The notes under the pieces are model-generated. The model had not been told where the DNA came from and did no database searches. It saw nothing but the letters and a program-made list of their open reading frames with translations. Shown here in pieces: positions 17,540 to 26,451 of a DNA stretch of 64,000 nucleotides (the first letter of the stretch is position 1; the number at the start of each line of letters is the position of its first letter). Source of the stretch: Nocardiopsis metallicus (GTDB taxonomy: Bacteria; Actinomycetota; Actinomycetes; Streptosporangiales; Streptosporangiaceae); NCBI RefSeq assembly GCF_014201115.1, contig NZ_JACHDO010000001.1, forward strand, positions 7,502,001 to 7,566,000, read 5' to 3'. The translations under genes were made by a program, and so were the position numbers.

Positions 17540-18829
17540 GTGGATACCAGGAGAACAGGGCACGATCCCGTGAAGGTGATCGGTGACGAGGCGGCGCACG
17601 CCGCGAACGGCGCTGCGACACGCGGCAGCGCCGCCCTGGGTGACGACACCGTTCTGGACGACCGGGTGGAGGCTACCGTCGAATCGGTTGACGTCCTGCT
17701 GATCGAAGACGACCCAGGCGATGCCTTCCTCGCCGAGGAACTCCTCGCGGACACCGCGCTGGCCACCCGGATCACCTGGGTCTCCACGCTCAAGGCCGCC
17801 CGCGAGCACCTCACCGACTTCCGCGGCTGCGTGCTGCTCGACCTCAACCTCCCGGACGGGCACGGCCTGGACCTCCTGCGCGAGGTCCTGGGCACCGCGC
17901 CCTCCGCCGCCGTCGTGGTCTTCACCGGTCTGGACGACGAACACGAGGGCATCGCCGCGGTCGCCGCGGGCGCCCAGGACTACCTGGTCAAGGGCCAGGT
18001 GGACGGCTCCCTGCTGGCCCGCAGTCTGCGCTACTCCCTGGAACGGCGCCGCGCCGACGAGAACGCCCGCCAGCTGCGCGAGGCGCGCATGCGGGCCCGT
18101 GAGAACATGCGCCTGGAGCGCGGCCTGCTGCCCCAGGTCCTGCTCGGCCGCTCGCCGCTCAGCCACCGCGCCTACTACCGGCCCGGCCGCAAGCGCGCCC
18201 TGGTCGGCGGCGACTTCTACGACGCGGTCGAAAAGGACGGCACCACCCACGTCATCATCGGCGACGTCAGCGGCCACGGCCCCGACGAGGCCGCCCTCGG
18301 CGTCAGCCTGCGCATCGCCTGGCGCACCCTCGTCATGAGCGGTGTCGCCGAGGAGCGCGTCCTGCCCAACCTCGAGGACCTCCTGGTCAGCGAGCGCGCG
18401 CAGGAGGAGATGTACGCGACGCTGTGCATGGCCAGCCTGGACACCGGCAGCGACCGCGCCCGCGTGCGCGTCCTGGGCCACCCGCCCCCCATGATCGTCT
18501 CCGGCGGCGTGGCCGAGGAGATCCAGGCCGTTCCGCAGCCGCCGCTGGGCGTCTTCCCGGTGGACCAGGACGAGGCGACCGAGATCGTCCTCGCCAAGGG
18601 CACCAGCATGCTCTTCTACACCGACGGCCTGGTCGACGCCTACGACGGCGGCCCGCCCGCGCGCCTGGAGGTCGCGGGCCTGCGCCGGATGGTCAACGGC
18701 GCGCTCGGCCAGGGCGTGGCCCTGAACAACCTGCCCGAACACCTGGTGGACGAGGCGGAACGCAGTAACGGAGGCCCGCTCCAGGACGACGTGGCGATGC
18801 TGCTCGTCAACCACGGAGAGCCGGAGTGA
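17540..18829 (+). CDS. Response regulator fused to PP2C-type (RsbU/SpoIIE) phosphatase
   Basis: Two-domain signalling protein of 429 aa. A receiver domain (about residues 50-165) has the acidic pair in LLIEDDPGD, the phospho-acceptor aspartate in VLLDLNLPDGHG and the lysine in YLVKGQ. It is joined by a helical linker to a PP2C/SpoIIE phosphatase (about 200-425) with metal motifs GGDFYDAV and GDVSGHGPDEAA and the terminal LQDDVAMLL. Phosphorylation by the adjacent kinase would control dephosphorylation of an anti-sigma-factor antagonist. GTG 17540 follows GAGG by six bases. Its stop overlaps a possible GTG start of the kinase gene, so translation is probably coupled. Confidence 0.93.
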   Translation: MDTRRTGHDPVKVIGDEAAHAANGAATRGSAALGDDTVLDDRVEATVESVDVLLIEDDPGDAFLAEELLADTALATRITWVSTLKAAREHLTDFRGCVLLDLNLPDGHGLDLLREVLGTAPSAAVVVFTGLDDEHEGIAAVAAGAQDYLVKGQVDGSLLARSLRYSLERRRADENARQLREARMRARENMRLERGLLPQVLLGRSPLSHRAYYRPGRKRALVGGDFYDAVEKDGTTHVIIGDVSGHGPDEAALGVSLRIAWRTLVMSGVAEERVLPNLEDLLVSERAQEEMYATLCMASLDTGSDRARVRVLGHPPPMIVSGGVAEEIQAVPQPPLGVFPVDQDEATEIVLAKGTSMLFYTDGLVDAYDGGPPARLEVAGLRRMVNGALGQGVALNNLPEHLVDEAERSNGGPLQDDVAMLLVNHGEPE

Positions 18830-18855
18830 GCCCCACGGGGGAGGAACACCACAGC

Positions 18856-20811
18856 ATGAACACCGAGTCCGCAGCCGCCTCCGAACCGGACGGGGGGCCG
18901 GACCCGGAACAGGGGGAGGGCTCCCGGCCGTCCGTCGGGGGAGGCCACTTCGTGCACGCCTCCCCCCTCGGGCGGATCCACTCCGCCCGACACTCCTGGA
19001 GCCTGCGCCGCCGGGTCACCAGCCTGCTGACGGTGGTCGCCGTCGTCCTGGTGGTGGCCGTCTCGGTGATCACCATCGCGGCTTTCCAAGCCAGGGACTC
19101 CCTGGTGCTGCAGGTCGACTCACTGACGCCGGGGCTGAGCACCGTCGAGCAGACCCGCTCGGCCTACCTCAGCCAGGACCACGCCCTGCGCGGCTACATC
19201 CTCACCAGCGACCGCGACTTCCTCCAGCCCTTCGTCGAGCAGCGCATGGCGCTCGCCGAGTACCGCAGTGCCCTGACCACGCTGGCGGAGGAGAACGAGG
19301 AGGTCGCGCCCAAGGTCAACGAGCTCATCGAGGCCGGTGACGTCTGGAGCGAGGATTTCGCCGAACCCGTCCTGGAGCAGGTCCGCACCGGCGAGTCCCC
19401 CACCCAGGAGGAGCTCCAGCGCGGCCGTGTGCTGTTCCTGGAGCTCAACCGGGCCGCCGACGCCACCACCAACCACCTCACCAGCGAGATCCAGGAGGCC
19501 CAGAGCGGCCTGACCCTGGCCACCCAGCAGGTCGTGGCCCTGCTGGTGCTGGTCGGCCTGGTCGTGGTGTTCCTGTCCGTCTTCCTGTGGGTGATGCTCC
19601 AGCAGTGGGTGCTGCGCCCGCTGGAGGACCTGGCCGGGCACATGCGCCAGGTCTCCGAGGGCTACTACGCCCACCGCATCTCCCTGCACGGACCGCCCGA
19701 GATCGTCCAGCTGGGCCAGGACGTGGACGCCATGCGCGAGCGCATCGTGCAGGACCTGGACGAGGTCGCCTCCGCACGGCGCAAGCTCCAGGAGCAGTCC
19801 ACCCTGCTGGAGCACCAGACCGAGGAGCTGCGCCGGTCCAACCTGGAACTGGAGCAGTTCGCCTACGTCGCCTCGCACGACCTCCAGGAGCCGCTGCGCA
19901 AGGTGGCCAGCTTCTGCCAGCTGCTCCAGCGCCGCTACCACGGCCAACTGGACGAGCGCGCGGACTCCTACATCGACTTCGCGGTCGAGGGCGCCAAACG
20001 CATGCAGACCCTCATCAACGACCTGCTGGCCTTCTCCCGGGTCGGACGCACCAAGAACTTCGCGCCGGTCGACCTCAACGTGGCCCTGGACGACTCCCTG
20101 AGCAGCCTGGAGACGCGGCTGGAGGAGGCGGGCGCCGAGATCACCGGCGCTCGCCTGCCCACGGTCCAGGGCGATCGCACCCTGCTCACCCAGGTCTTCT
20201 TCAACCTCGTGGGCAACGCGGTCAAGTTCCGCGGCGAGGACGCGCCCGCGGTCCACATCAGCGTCGAGCGCCAGGACGAGGAGTGGGTGTTCTGCTGCGC
20301 GGACAACGGCATCGGGATCGAACCGCAGTACGCGGAGCGGATCTTCGTCATCTTCCAGCGCCTGCACACCCGGGAGAAGTACACCGGGACCGGTATCGGC
20401 CTGGCCATGTGCAAGAAGATCGTCGAGTTCCACGGCGGTCGCATGTGGCTGGACACGGGCCTGGAGGAAGCCGAAGGGTCCGAAACCACCGACGACACGG
20501 ACTCCGGGCGGACCGGAACCCGCATATGCTGGACCTTGCCCGTCGACACCGACGCGGAGATGGAAGAAACGGCTGCCGTGGAGGGAACCGAATCGACCGA
20601 CGACACCGATAACGGCGTCGAGGGCACCGAGGCCGCCGAATCCGCCCCCGCGGAGCAGGCGCCGACGGCCACACGAGAGCCCGGCGAGACCGAGCCGGAG
20701 ACCGAGTCCCCCACGGGTAGCGAACCCGGCGGGGAGCCGCGTCCCCTGCCCGGTGGAGCCGGCGATACGGTTCCACCCGGTCCGCGAGGACACGGGGCGG
20801 GGCCCGTATAG
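18856..20811 (+). CDS. CHASE3/HAMP sensor histidine kinase
   Basis: Membrane sensor kinase of about 651 aa. A transmembrane helix near residues 55-77 leads to an extracytoplasmic CHASE3-like helical domain. A second helix near 220-242 (VVALLVLVGLVVVFLSVFLW) is followed by HAMP, then a coiled coil. The H-box is FAYVASHDLQEPLRKV, with N-box VFFNLVGNAVKFRG and G-boxes ADNGIGIE and GTGIGLAMCKKIV. The last 110 residues are a low-complexity acidic tail. ATG 18856 follows GGGGGAGGAA; GTG 18826, overlapping the previous stop, is an alternative. It sits between a receiver-phosphatase and a lone receiver, its likely phosphorylation partners. Confidence 0.93.
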   Translation: MNTESAAASEPDGGPDPEQGEGSRPSVGGGHFVHASPLGRIHSARHSWSLRRRVTSLLTVVAVVLVVAVSVITIAAFQARDSLVLQVDSLTPGLSTVEQTRSAYLSQDHALRGYILTSDRDFLQPFVEQRMALAEYRSALTTLAEENEEVAPKVNELIEAGDVWSEDFAEPVLEQVRTGESPTQEELQRGRVLFLELNRAADATTNHLTSEIQEAQSGLTLATQQVVALLVLVGLVVVFLSVFLWVMLQQWVLRPLEDLAGHMRQVSEGYYAHRISLHGPPEIVQLGQDVDAMRERIVQDLDEVASARRKLQEQSTLLEHQTEELRRSNLELEQFAYVASHDLQEPLRKVASFCQLLQRRYHGQLDERADSYIDFAVEGAKRMQTLINDLLAFSRVGRTKNFAPVDLNVALDDSLSSLETRLEEAGAEITGARLPTVQGDRTLLTQVFFNLVGNAVKFRGEDAPAVHISVERQDEEWVFCCADNGIGIEPQYAERIFVIFQRLHTREKYTGTGIGLAMCKKIVEFHGGRMWLDTGLEEAEGSETTDDTDSGRTGTRICWTLPVDTDAEMEETAAVEGTESTDDTDNGVEGTEAAESAPAEQAPTATREPGETEPETESPTGSEPGGEPRPLPGGAGDTVPPGPRGHGAGPV

Positions 20812-20835
20812 GGGTCTGGAAGCTTGAGCGAGGTC

Positions 20836-21270
20836 ATGTTGGTGCATCCCATTGAGGTGCTGCTGGTCGAGGACGATCCCGGTGACGTCCTGATGACCAA
20901 GGAGGCGTTCGAGGAACACAAGCTGGGCAACCGCCTGCATGTGGTCTCGGACGGCGTCGAGGCGCTCCGCTTCCTGCGTCGCGAAGGCGAGTTCGCCGAC
21001 GCCCCCCGCCCCCACCTGATCCTCCTGGACCTCAACCTGCCGCGTAAGGACGGCCGGGAGGTGCTGGAGGAGGTCAAGAGCGACGACGACCTGGCGCACA
21101 TCCCCGTCGTGGTGCTCACCACCTCGGAGGCGGAGGAGGACGTGCTGCGCAGCTACCGCCTGCACGCCAACGCCTACGTGCCCAAGCCGGTGGACTTCGA
21201 GCAGTTCATCCGGGTCGTTCGGCAGATCGACGACTTCTTCGTGACCGTGGTCCGGCTGCCCAAGAGCTGA
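20836..21270 (+). CDS. Single-domain response regulator (Rcp1/CheY-like)
   Basis: Stand-alone receiver of about 144 aa with VLLVEDDPGD, phospho-acceptor in ILLDLNLPRKDGR, VVVLTTSEAEED and the lysine in NAYVPKPVDFEQF. The elongated form resembles Rcp1-type receivers that pair with phytochrome-like or CHASE3 kinases. It has no output domain. Starts at TTG 20824, ATG 20836 and GTG 20842 are all possible; GAGCGAGG upstream supports the later two. It ends the three-gene signalling cluster and probably competes with, or relays to, the receiver-phosphatase. Confidence 0.9.
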   Translation: MLVHPIEVLLVEDDPGDVLMTKEAFEEHKLGNRLHVVSDGVEALRFLRREGEFADAPRPHLILLDLNLPRKDGREVLEEVKSDDDLAHIPVVVLTTSEAEEDVLRSYRLHANAYVPKPVDFEQFIRVVRQIDDFFVTVVRLPKS

Positions 21271-21398
21271 CCTTCCCAGGGCTGACCTGGGGCGGAGCCG
21301 GTACGGGTCACGGTTCGCAAGTCACGGATCGGGGACGGGAACCGCACTCACCGAGCCGGATCCGGTAGGTGGGATGGTTTTTCGTTACGGTAAGGAAC

Positions 21399-21926
21399 AT
21401 GAGCCTGCCGGAACCGCGTGACCCCGCTGGTCCCTACCGCGTCAGTGTGGTGTGCCTGGGAAACATCTGCCGCTCCCCCATGGCGGAGAAGGTGCTCACC
21501 GCAGACCTCGAACGTGCCGGAATGAGCGACCTCGTCGAGGTCGACAGCTCAGGTACGGGCGACTGGCACGTGGGTGGGGACATGGACCCCCGTGCCTCCT
21601 CGACACTGCGTGTGCACGGTTACCTGACCACCCACACCGCCCGTCAGTTCGCCCCCGAGGACCTGGCCACCCGGGACCTGATCCTGGCCATGGACCTGGA
21701 CAACCTCGACGAACTCCGCCGCGTCGTCGACGAACGCGGGGCCGAGTTCGGCTTCGACGTCTCCCGACTGCGGCTGTTCCGCTCCTTCGCGCCCGCGAGC
21801 GGTCCCAACCCGGAGGTGCCCGACCCCTACTACGGGGGAGACGACGGGTTCACCGCCGTCCTGAACATGGTGGAGGCCGCCGCCAAGGGCCTGACCGGGG
21901 AACTCACCACCCGGCTGCGTGGCTGA
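21399..21926 (+). CDS. Low-molecular-weight protein tyrosine phosphatase
   Basis: Cytoplasmic phosphatase of 175 aa. The P-loop is CLGNICRSPMAE, the C-x5-R-S signature near residue 20, and the general acid is in VPDPYYGGDDGF. Length and layout fit low-molecular-weight PTPases such as PtpA. AAGGA precedes the ATG closely. Its stop is immediately followed by the next gene's possible GTG, so it is probably co-translated with the fructosamine-kinase-like protein. That pairing is common in actinomycetes. Confidence 0.93.
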   Translation: MSLPEPRDPAGPYRVSVVCLGNICRSPMAEKVLTADLERAGMSDLVEVDSSGTGDWHVGGDMDPRASSTLRVHGYLTTHTARQFAPEDLATRDLILAMDLDNLDELRRVVDERGAEFGFDVSRLRLFRSFAPASGPNPEVPDPYYGGDDGFTAVLNMVEAAAKGLTGELTTRLRG

Positions 21927-21944
21927 GTGGGCAGGGATCCGATC

Positions 21945-22871
21945 GTGCGACCCTTCGGGTCCTCAGGCACGGGGAGCGGGTCGGGGCGCCGGGGCCGGGA
22001 CCCGCTGACCGGCACCCTCGCCGACCGTGTCTCCGCGCTGCTCGACCTGGAGGTCCGGCGGGCCGCCCGGGCCGGGAGCAGCCATGACTGGATCCTGTCC
22101 TACGCCGAACTCGCCGACGGCACCCGGCTGTTCGTCAAGTCGCTCTCCCGCGGCAGCGCGCCCACGGGGGTGCTGGTCGCCGAGGCACGCGGTCTGGAAT
22201 GGCTCGGGCGGTCCTTCGGCTCCCCGGCGATCCAACCCCTGGGCTGGGACGAACGCCTGCTGGTCCTGCCGCTGGTGGAGCAGCACGAGCCCACCCCCGC
22301 CGCCGCTGAACGCCTCGGCCGCCAGCTCGCCGGGACCCACCTGACCGGGGCGGACAGCTTCGGCGCGGACTGGCCCGGCTACATCGGTCCGCTCCCGCTG
22401 GACAACACCCCGGCTCGGCACTGGCCGCGCTTCTACGCCGAGCAGCGCCTGCGCCCCTACCTGCGCCGGGCCCTGGACCAGGGGGCGCTGACCCCCTCCG
22501 ACGCGCGGGCGGTCGAGAAGGTGGTCGACTCGGTCGAGGAGCTGGCCGGGGAGCCCGAAGCGCCCGCCCGCGTCCACGGAGACCTGTGGAACGGCAACGT
22601 GCTCTGGCGCGAACGCGACGCGGTGCTCATCGACCCCGCCGCCCACGGCGGCCACCGCGAGGCGGACCTGGCGATGCTCGCGCTGTTCGGCCTGCCCTAC
22701 CTGGACCGGGTCCGTGACGCCTACAACGAGGTCGCCCCGCTCTCGTCGGGCTGGCGGGGCCGGGTGGCCCTGCACCAGCTGCACCCGCTGCTCGTGCACG
22801 TGTGCCTGTTCGGCGCCGCCTACCGGACCACCGCCATGGAGGCGGCGCGGACAGCCTTCCGTTCCTCCTGA
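21945..22871 (+). CDS. Fructosamine kinase family protein
   Basis: Aminoglycoside-phosphotransferase-fold kinase of about 308 aa. Catalytic loop VHGDLWNGNVLW and metal loop IDPAAHGGHREADLAML identify the fructosamine/ketosamine kinase family, which phosphorylates sugar-amine adducts so they break down (protein deglycation). The N-terminal lysine is in RLFVKSLSRG. GTG 21945 has AGGGA upstream; GTG 21927, directly after the previous stop, is an alternative. Likely an operon with the tyrosine phosphatase. Confidence 0.9.
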   Translation: MRPFGSSGTGSGSGRRGRDPLTGTLADRVSALLDLEVRRAARAGSSHDWILSYAELADGTRLFVKSLSRGSAPTGVLVAEARGLEWLGRSFGSPAIQPLGWDERLLVLPLVEQHEPTPAAAERLGRQLAGTHLTGADSFGADWPGYIGPLPLDNTPARHWPRFYAEQRLRPYLRRALDQGALTPSDARAVEKVVDSVEELAGEPEAPARVHGDLWNGNVLWRERDAVLIDPAAHGGHREADLAMLALFGLPYLDRVRDAYNEVAPLSSGWRGRVALHQLHPLLVHVCLFGAAYRTTAMEAARTAFRSS

Positions 22872-22908
22872 ATCCCGGGCGGCGGTCCGGGTCGGTAGCC
22901 CCGGCCGG

Positions 22909-23907
22909 TCATCCCTTGACGCTGCCCGCCAGCAGCCCGCGGACGAAGTAGCGCTGGAGCAGGAAGAACACGAGCAGCGGGACGATGATCGACACGAACG
23001 CGCCCGCGGTGAGCCGGTGCCAGGCCTCGCCCCGGGTCCCCGCCAGTTCCGCCAACCGGACGGTGAGCGGCGCGGTGGCGGTGTCGCCCCCGGCGAAGAT
23101 CAGCGCCACCAGCAGGTCGTTCCAGACCCACAGGAACTGGAAGATGCCCAGGGACACCAGCGCGGGCGCGATCAGCGGCAGTGCCACCTTGCGGAAGATC
23201 GTGCCGTGCCCGGCGCCGTCCACGCGCGCGGCCTCGAAGAGCGACTTCGGCAGCTGAGAGATGAAGTTGTGCATCAGGAAGATGCCCAGCGGCAGCCCGA
23301 AGATGGTGTGCGCGACCCACACGTTGGTGAACGCCATGGCCCCGGTGAGCTCCCACGCGGGCAGCAGCTGCACCTCGCCGATCGACACCCCTTGGGAGAA
23401 GAACCGCAGCAGCGGCACCAGGGACATCTGGAGCGGGACGATCTGGAGCGCGAAGATGCCCAGGAACACCCAGTCGCGGCCGCGGAAGTCGATCCAGGCC
23501 AGCGCGTAGGCGGCCAGCGCCGCGATACCCAGGACGAACACCGTCGAGGGCAGGGTGATCACGAACGAGTTCACGAAGTGGCTGGCCAGGCGTCCGTCGT
23601 TGGCGCTGCCGAAGAGCACGTCCCGGTAGTTGTCCAGGGTCACCTCGGGGGAGCCGAAGAACGTCCACCAGCCGGTGGTGCGGATCTGCTCGGAGGGCCG
23701 GAAGGAGGAGATGAACAGCCCGGCGGTGGGCAGGGTCCACACCACGGCGATGACCAGCGCGACCAGGCTGGCGGTCCCGCTGGTGAGCCGCCTGCGAACC
23801 CGGGCGGCGGCGCCCCGGTCGGCGGGGGCGGAACGCTCGGGGGCGGGTTCGGCGGCGGTACCGGGTTCGGCGGCCTCGGCCTCGGGGCGGGGTCCGGTCT
23901 TGCTCAT
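22909..23907 (-). CDS. Carbohydrate ABC transporter permease (MalG type)
   Basis: Inner-membrane subunit of 332 aa with six predicted helices after a charged N-terminal extension. The EAA loop EAARVDGAGHGTIFRKVALP contacts the ATPase. The segments SFRPSEQIRTTGWWTFFG and LPLGIFLMHNFISQLPKSL resemble alpha-glucoside (AglG) and maltose permeases. Its ATG overlaps the stop of the upstream permease in an ATGA arrangement, giving translational coupling. No ATP-binding subunit is nearby; actinomycete importers of this type commonly share a multitask ATPase (MsiK) encoded elsewhere. Confidence 0.93.
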   Translation of the reverse strand: MSKTGPRPEAEAAEPGTAAEPAPERSAPADRGAAARVRRRLTSGTASLVALVIAVVWTLPTAGLFISSFRPSEQIRTTGWWTFFGSPEVTLDNYRDVLFGSANDGRLASHFVNSFVITLPSTVFVLGIAALAAYALAWIDFRGRDWVFLGIFALQIVPLQMSLVPLLRFFSQGVSIGEVQLLPAWELTGAMAFTNVWVAHTIFGLPLGIFLMHNFISQLPKSLFEAARVDGAGHGTIFRKVALPLIAPALVSLGIFQFLWVWNDLLVALIFAGGDTATAPLTVRLAELAGTRGEAWHRLTAGAFVSIIVPLLVFFLLQRYFVRGLLAGSVKG

Positions 23908-24881
23908 GCCAACTCCCTGGCCTTGCGATTGCGCCGGATCTGGAGGGCGACCAACGGGATGACCAGGACGAACAGGAAGACGGCCAGGGCCGACCCCTGA
24001 CCCACCTGGCCCTGGGAGAACGCCTGGCTGTACATCTCGTTGGCGATCACACTGGTGCCGTAGTTGCCGCCGGTCATGGTTCGGACGATGTCGAAGACCT
24101 TGAGCGTCTGCACCGAGATGGTGATGAGCACGACCAGCAGGGTGGGCCAGACCGACGGCAGGGTGATCCGGCTGAACAGCTGCCAGGGCCCGGCGCCGTC
24201 GATCCGCGCGGCCTCCACGGTCTCGGTGGGGATGGCCTTGATGGCGGCGGACATGACCACCATCGCGAACCCGGCCTGCACCCAGATCAGCACCAGGATC
24301 AGCAGGAACGTGTTGAGGGGCTGGTTCAGCAGCCACAGCCGGGGCTCACCGCCGAACCACACCACGATCTGGTTGAGCAGCCCGTACTGCTCCTGGTCGG
24401 CGGGCCGGTAGGCGTACACGAACCGCCAGATGATGCTCGCGCCGACGAACGAGATCGCCATCGGCATGAACACCAGGGACTTGGCCAGGGACTCGAAGCG
24501 GGACCGGTCGATGAGCACGGCGTAGAGCAGCCCTACCGCGGTGGCCAGGACCGGCGCGAACAGCACCCACAGCAGGGTGTTCAGCAGGACCTGGAGGATC
24601 TCCGGGCGCTGGAACATCCACAGGTAGTTGGCCAGCCCGACGAACGTGTCGCCGCTGCGGTCGTAGAAGGACAGCACGGTGGTGCGGATGACCGGGTAGA
24701 CGAGCCCGCCGAGCAGCAGGAGCACGGCCGGTCCGAGGAAGAAGACCGCCTGCCAGCGGTCCCGCTTGCTGCGTGGCGCGTCGAGCAGGACGAGCATCAG
24801 GCCGATGACGCCGAGGAAGGCGACGATCCCGATGAGCATCCACACGAGCTTGGGCAGCTCGTTCAGGAAGGAGAACTCCAT
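23904..24881 (-). CDS. Carbohydrate ABC transporter permease (MalF type)
   Basis: Inner-membrane subunit of 325 aa with about eight helices. The first hairpin (LVWMLIGIVAFLGVIGLMLVLL) precedes the conserved core. The EAA loop reads EAARIDGAGPWQLFSRITLP. It resembles AglF-type permeases with the segment NTLLWVLFAPVLATAVGLL. It lies 69 bp downstream of the binding-protein gene and overlaps the MalG-type permease by four bases, so the three genes form one minus-strand operon. Confidence 0.93.
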   Translation of the reverse strand: MEFSFLNELPKLVWMLIGIVAFLGVIGLMLVLLDAPRSKRDRWQAVFFLGPAVLLLLGGLVYPVIRTTVLSFYDRSGDTFVGLANYLWMFQRPEILQVLLNTLLWVLFAPVLATAVGLLYAVLIDRSRFESLAKSLVFMPMAISFVGASIIWRFVYAYRPADQEQYGLLNQIVVWFGGEPRLWLLNQPLNTFLLILVLIWVQAGFAMVVMSAAIKAIPTETVEAARIDGAGPWQLFSRITLPSVWPTLLVVLITISVQTLKVFDIVRTMTGGNYGTSVIANEMYSQAFSQGQVGQGSALAVFLFVLVIPLVALQIRRNRKARELA

Positions 24882-24950
24882 GGAAGACCCCTGGTGTGGA
24901 CGGGACCGGCCGCCGGGGCCGGTCCCGATGAAGGTTCAGTCGGGGCGGGC

Positions 24951-26297
24951 TTACGGCCAGGCGGACTCCACGCTCTCCAGGACCGTGGCGGTGTCGGCGC
25001 CGGTCACCCAGTCGACCATGCCGCCCCAGAAGACGTTGGTGCCCACCGAGGAGGGCATGGCGTCGCTGCCGTCGAAGTGGAAGACGGTGTCCGGGTCGTT
25101 GAGGACCTCGGCGGTGAACTGGTCGGTGGGGTCGGCCAGCGCGGACCGGTCGAGGTCCTGGTGGGCGGAGACCCAGGAACCCAGGGAGGCGCGCTGGTTG
25201 GCGTACTCGCCCGAGGAGAGGTACTCGTGCACGGCCACGACCTCGTCGCGGTCGTCGAAGGCGACCACGAACTCGCCGCCGCCCATGATCGGGACCTCGG
25301 CGTCGGCCTCCAGCGGGGGAAGGACGAAGCCGTAGATGTCGGCGTCCTCGCCGATCTCCACGTCGTCCTCGAACTGGGCGCCGTAGAAGGAGCCCATCAG
25401 GTACAGGGCGCAGCCGCCGTCCAGCAGGGGCATCCCGGCCTCCTGGAAGGAGGTGACGGCGATGCTGTCGACCCCGCCGAAGGTGCCGTTGACGTAGTCC
25501 TCGTTGCGGATGATCCCGTCTGCCAGGTCGAAGGCCTCCTCGACCTCGGGGGCGTCGAACGGGATGTCGTGGGCGATCCAGTCGTGGTAGACGTCCGTGC
25601 CCGACGTGCGCAGGAGGGCGTTCTCGATCCAGTCGGTGCCGGGCCAGCCGGTGGCGTCGCCGGACTCGAAGCCCACACACCAGGGCTTGGTGCCCTCGGC
25701 GGCGATGGTGTCGCTGAGCTCGACCATCTCGTCCCAGGTCTCGGGGACCTCGTGGCCGTTCTCGTTGAAGAAGGTGGGGGAGTACCAGACCATCGACTTC
25801 ATGTTGGCGCCGAGCGGGGAGCCGTACAGGTCGCCGTCGACGGTGGCGTAGCCCTGCCAGTCCTCGGACCAACCGGACTCGACGTTGCTCCGCACCCCGT
25901 CCGCGACCGGGACGGCGTGGCCGTCCTCGGCCGCGCGCTCCAGCAGGCCGGGCTGGGGGATGAAGGCGAGGTCGGGGGCGTTTCCGCCGTCGAGGCGGAC
26001 CGGCAGCTGGGCCTCGAACTCGCCGCTGCCCTCGTACTGGACGGTGATGCCGGTGCAGGCGGCGAAGTCCGCCCAGGACTCCTCCAGACGGTCGCCCTCC
26101 TCATCACGGATGGACGCGTAGATGGAGACGGTGCCGCCGGTGTCCTCCCACTGTTCGTAGGGGGAGCAGTCGATGTCGGAGGTGTCGGCGGTGCCGCCGT
26201 CGCCCCCGCTCAGGTAGGAACAACCGGAGACCAGGAGGACCAGGCCTCCGGTGGCCGCTGCTGCGGCCATGACACGGCGGTTGACCGAACTCGGCAT
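24951..26297 (-). CDS. Extracellular sugar-binding lipoprotein of the ABC importer
   Basis: Solute-binding protein of 448 aa. A basic N-terminus and hydrophobic stretch end in the lipobox LVSGC, with the lipidated cysteine near residue 26, so it is anchored outside the membrane. The mature part is a family-1 binding protein rich in acidic residues with a WPGTDWIEN segment, similar in layout to alpha-glucoside-binding AglE. It is first in the operon with two permeases. The promoter region is shared with a divergent Gfo/Idh/MocA dehydrogenase. The actual sugar is not readable from sequence. Confidence 0.92.
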   Translation of the reverse strand: MPSSVNRRVMAAAAATGGLVLLVSGCSYLSGGDGGTADTSDIDCSPYEQWEDTGGTVSIYASIRDEEGDRLEESWADFAACTGITVQYEGSGEFEAQLPVRLDGGNAPDLAFIPQPGLLERAAEDGHAVPVADGVRSNVESGWSEDWQGYATVDGDLYGSPLGANMKSMVWYSPTFFNENGHEVPETWDEMVELSDTIAAEGTKPWCVGFESGDATGWPGTDWIENALLRTSGTDVYHDWIAHDIPFDAPEVEEAFDLADGIIRNEDYVNGTFGGVDSIAVTSFQEAGMPLLDGGCALYLMGSFYGAQFEDDVEIGEDADIYGFVLPPLEADAEVPIMGGGEFVVAFDDRDEVVAVHEYLSSGEYANQRASLGSWVSAHQDLDRSALADPTDQFTAEVLNDPDTVFHFDGSDAMPSSVGTNVFWGGMVDWVTGADTATVLESVESAWP

Positions 26298-26398
26298 GGG
26301 GGTTCACTCCTTCGGCACGCACACCCGCCGGTGCTGCGGGTGTGATACAGGTCATGCGCGTTTCGATGAAAGTCTGTTTCGGGCTCATTGTCCATAGT

Positions 26399-26418
26399 TT
26401 GCGCAAATTCTTGCGTAA
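26399..26418. promoter_or_regulatory. Candidate operator in the sugar-transporter/dehydrogenase intergenic region
   Basis: TTGCGCAA (26399-26406, perfect palindrome) and TTGCGTAA (26411-26418) lie 12 bp apart centre to centre, between the divergent transporter operon and the dehydrogenase gene. The arrangement resembles half-sites of a LacI-family sugar repressor, but no such regulator is encoded beside it. Confidence 0.45.
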
Positions 26419-26451
26419 CGATCCGGTGAGCGGAGCCGTACATTGGAGGGC

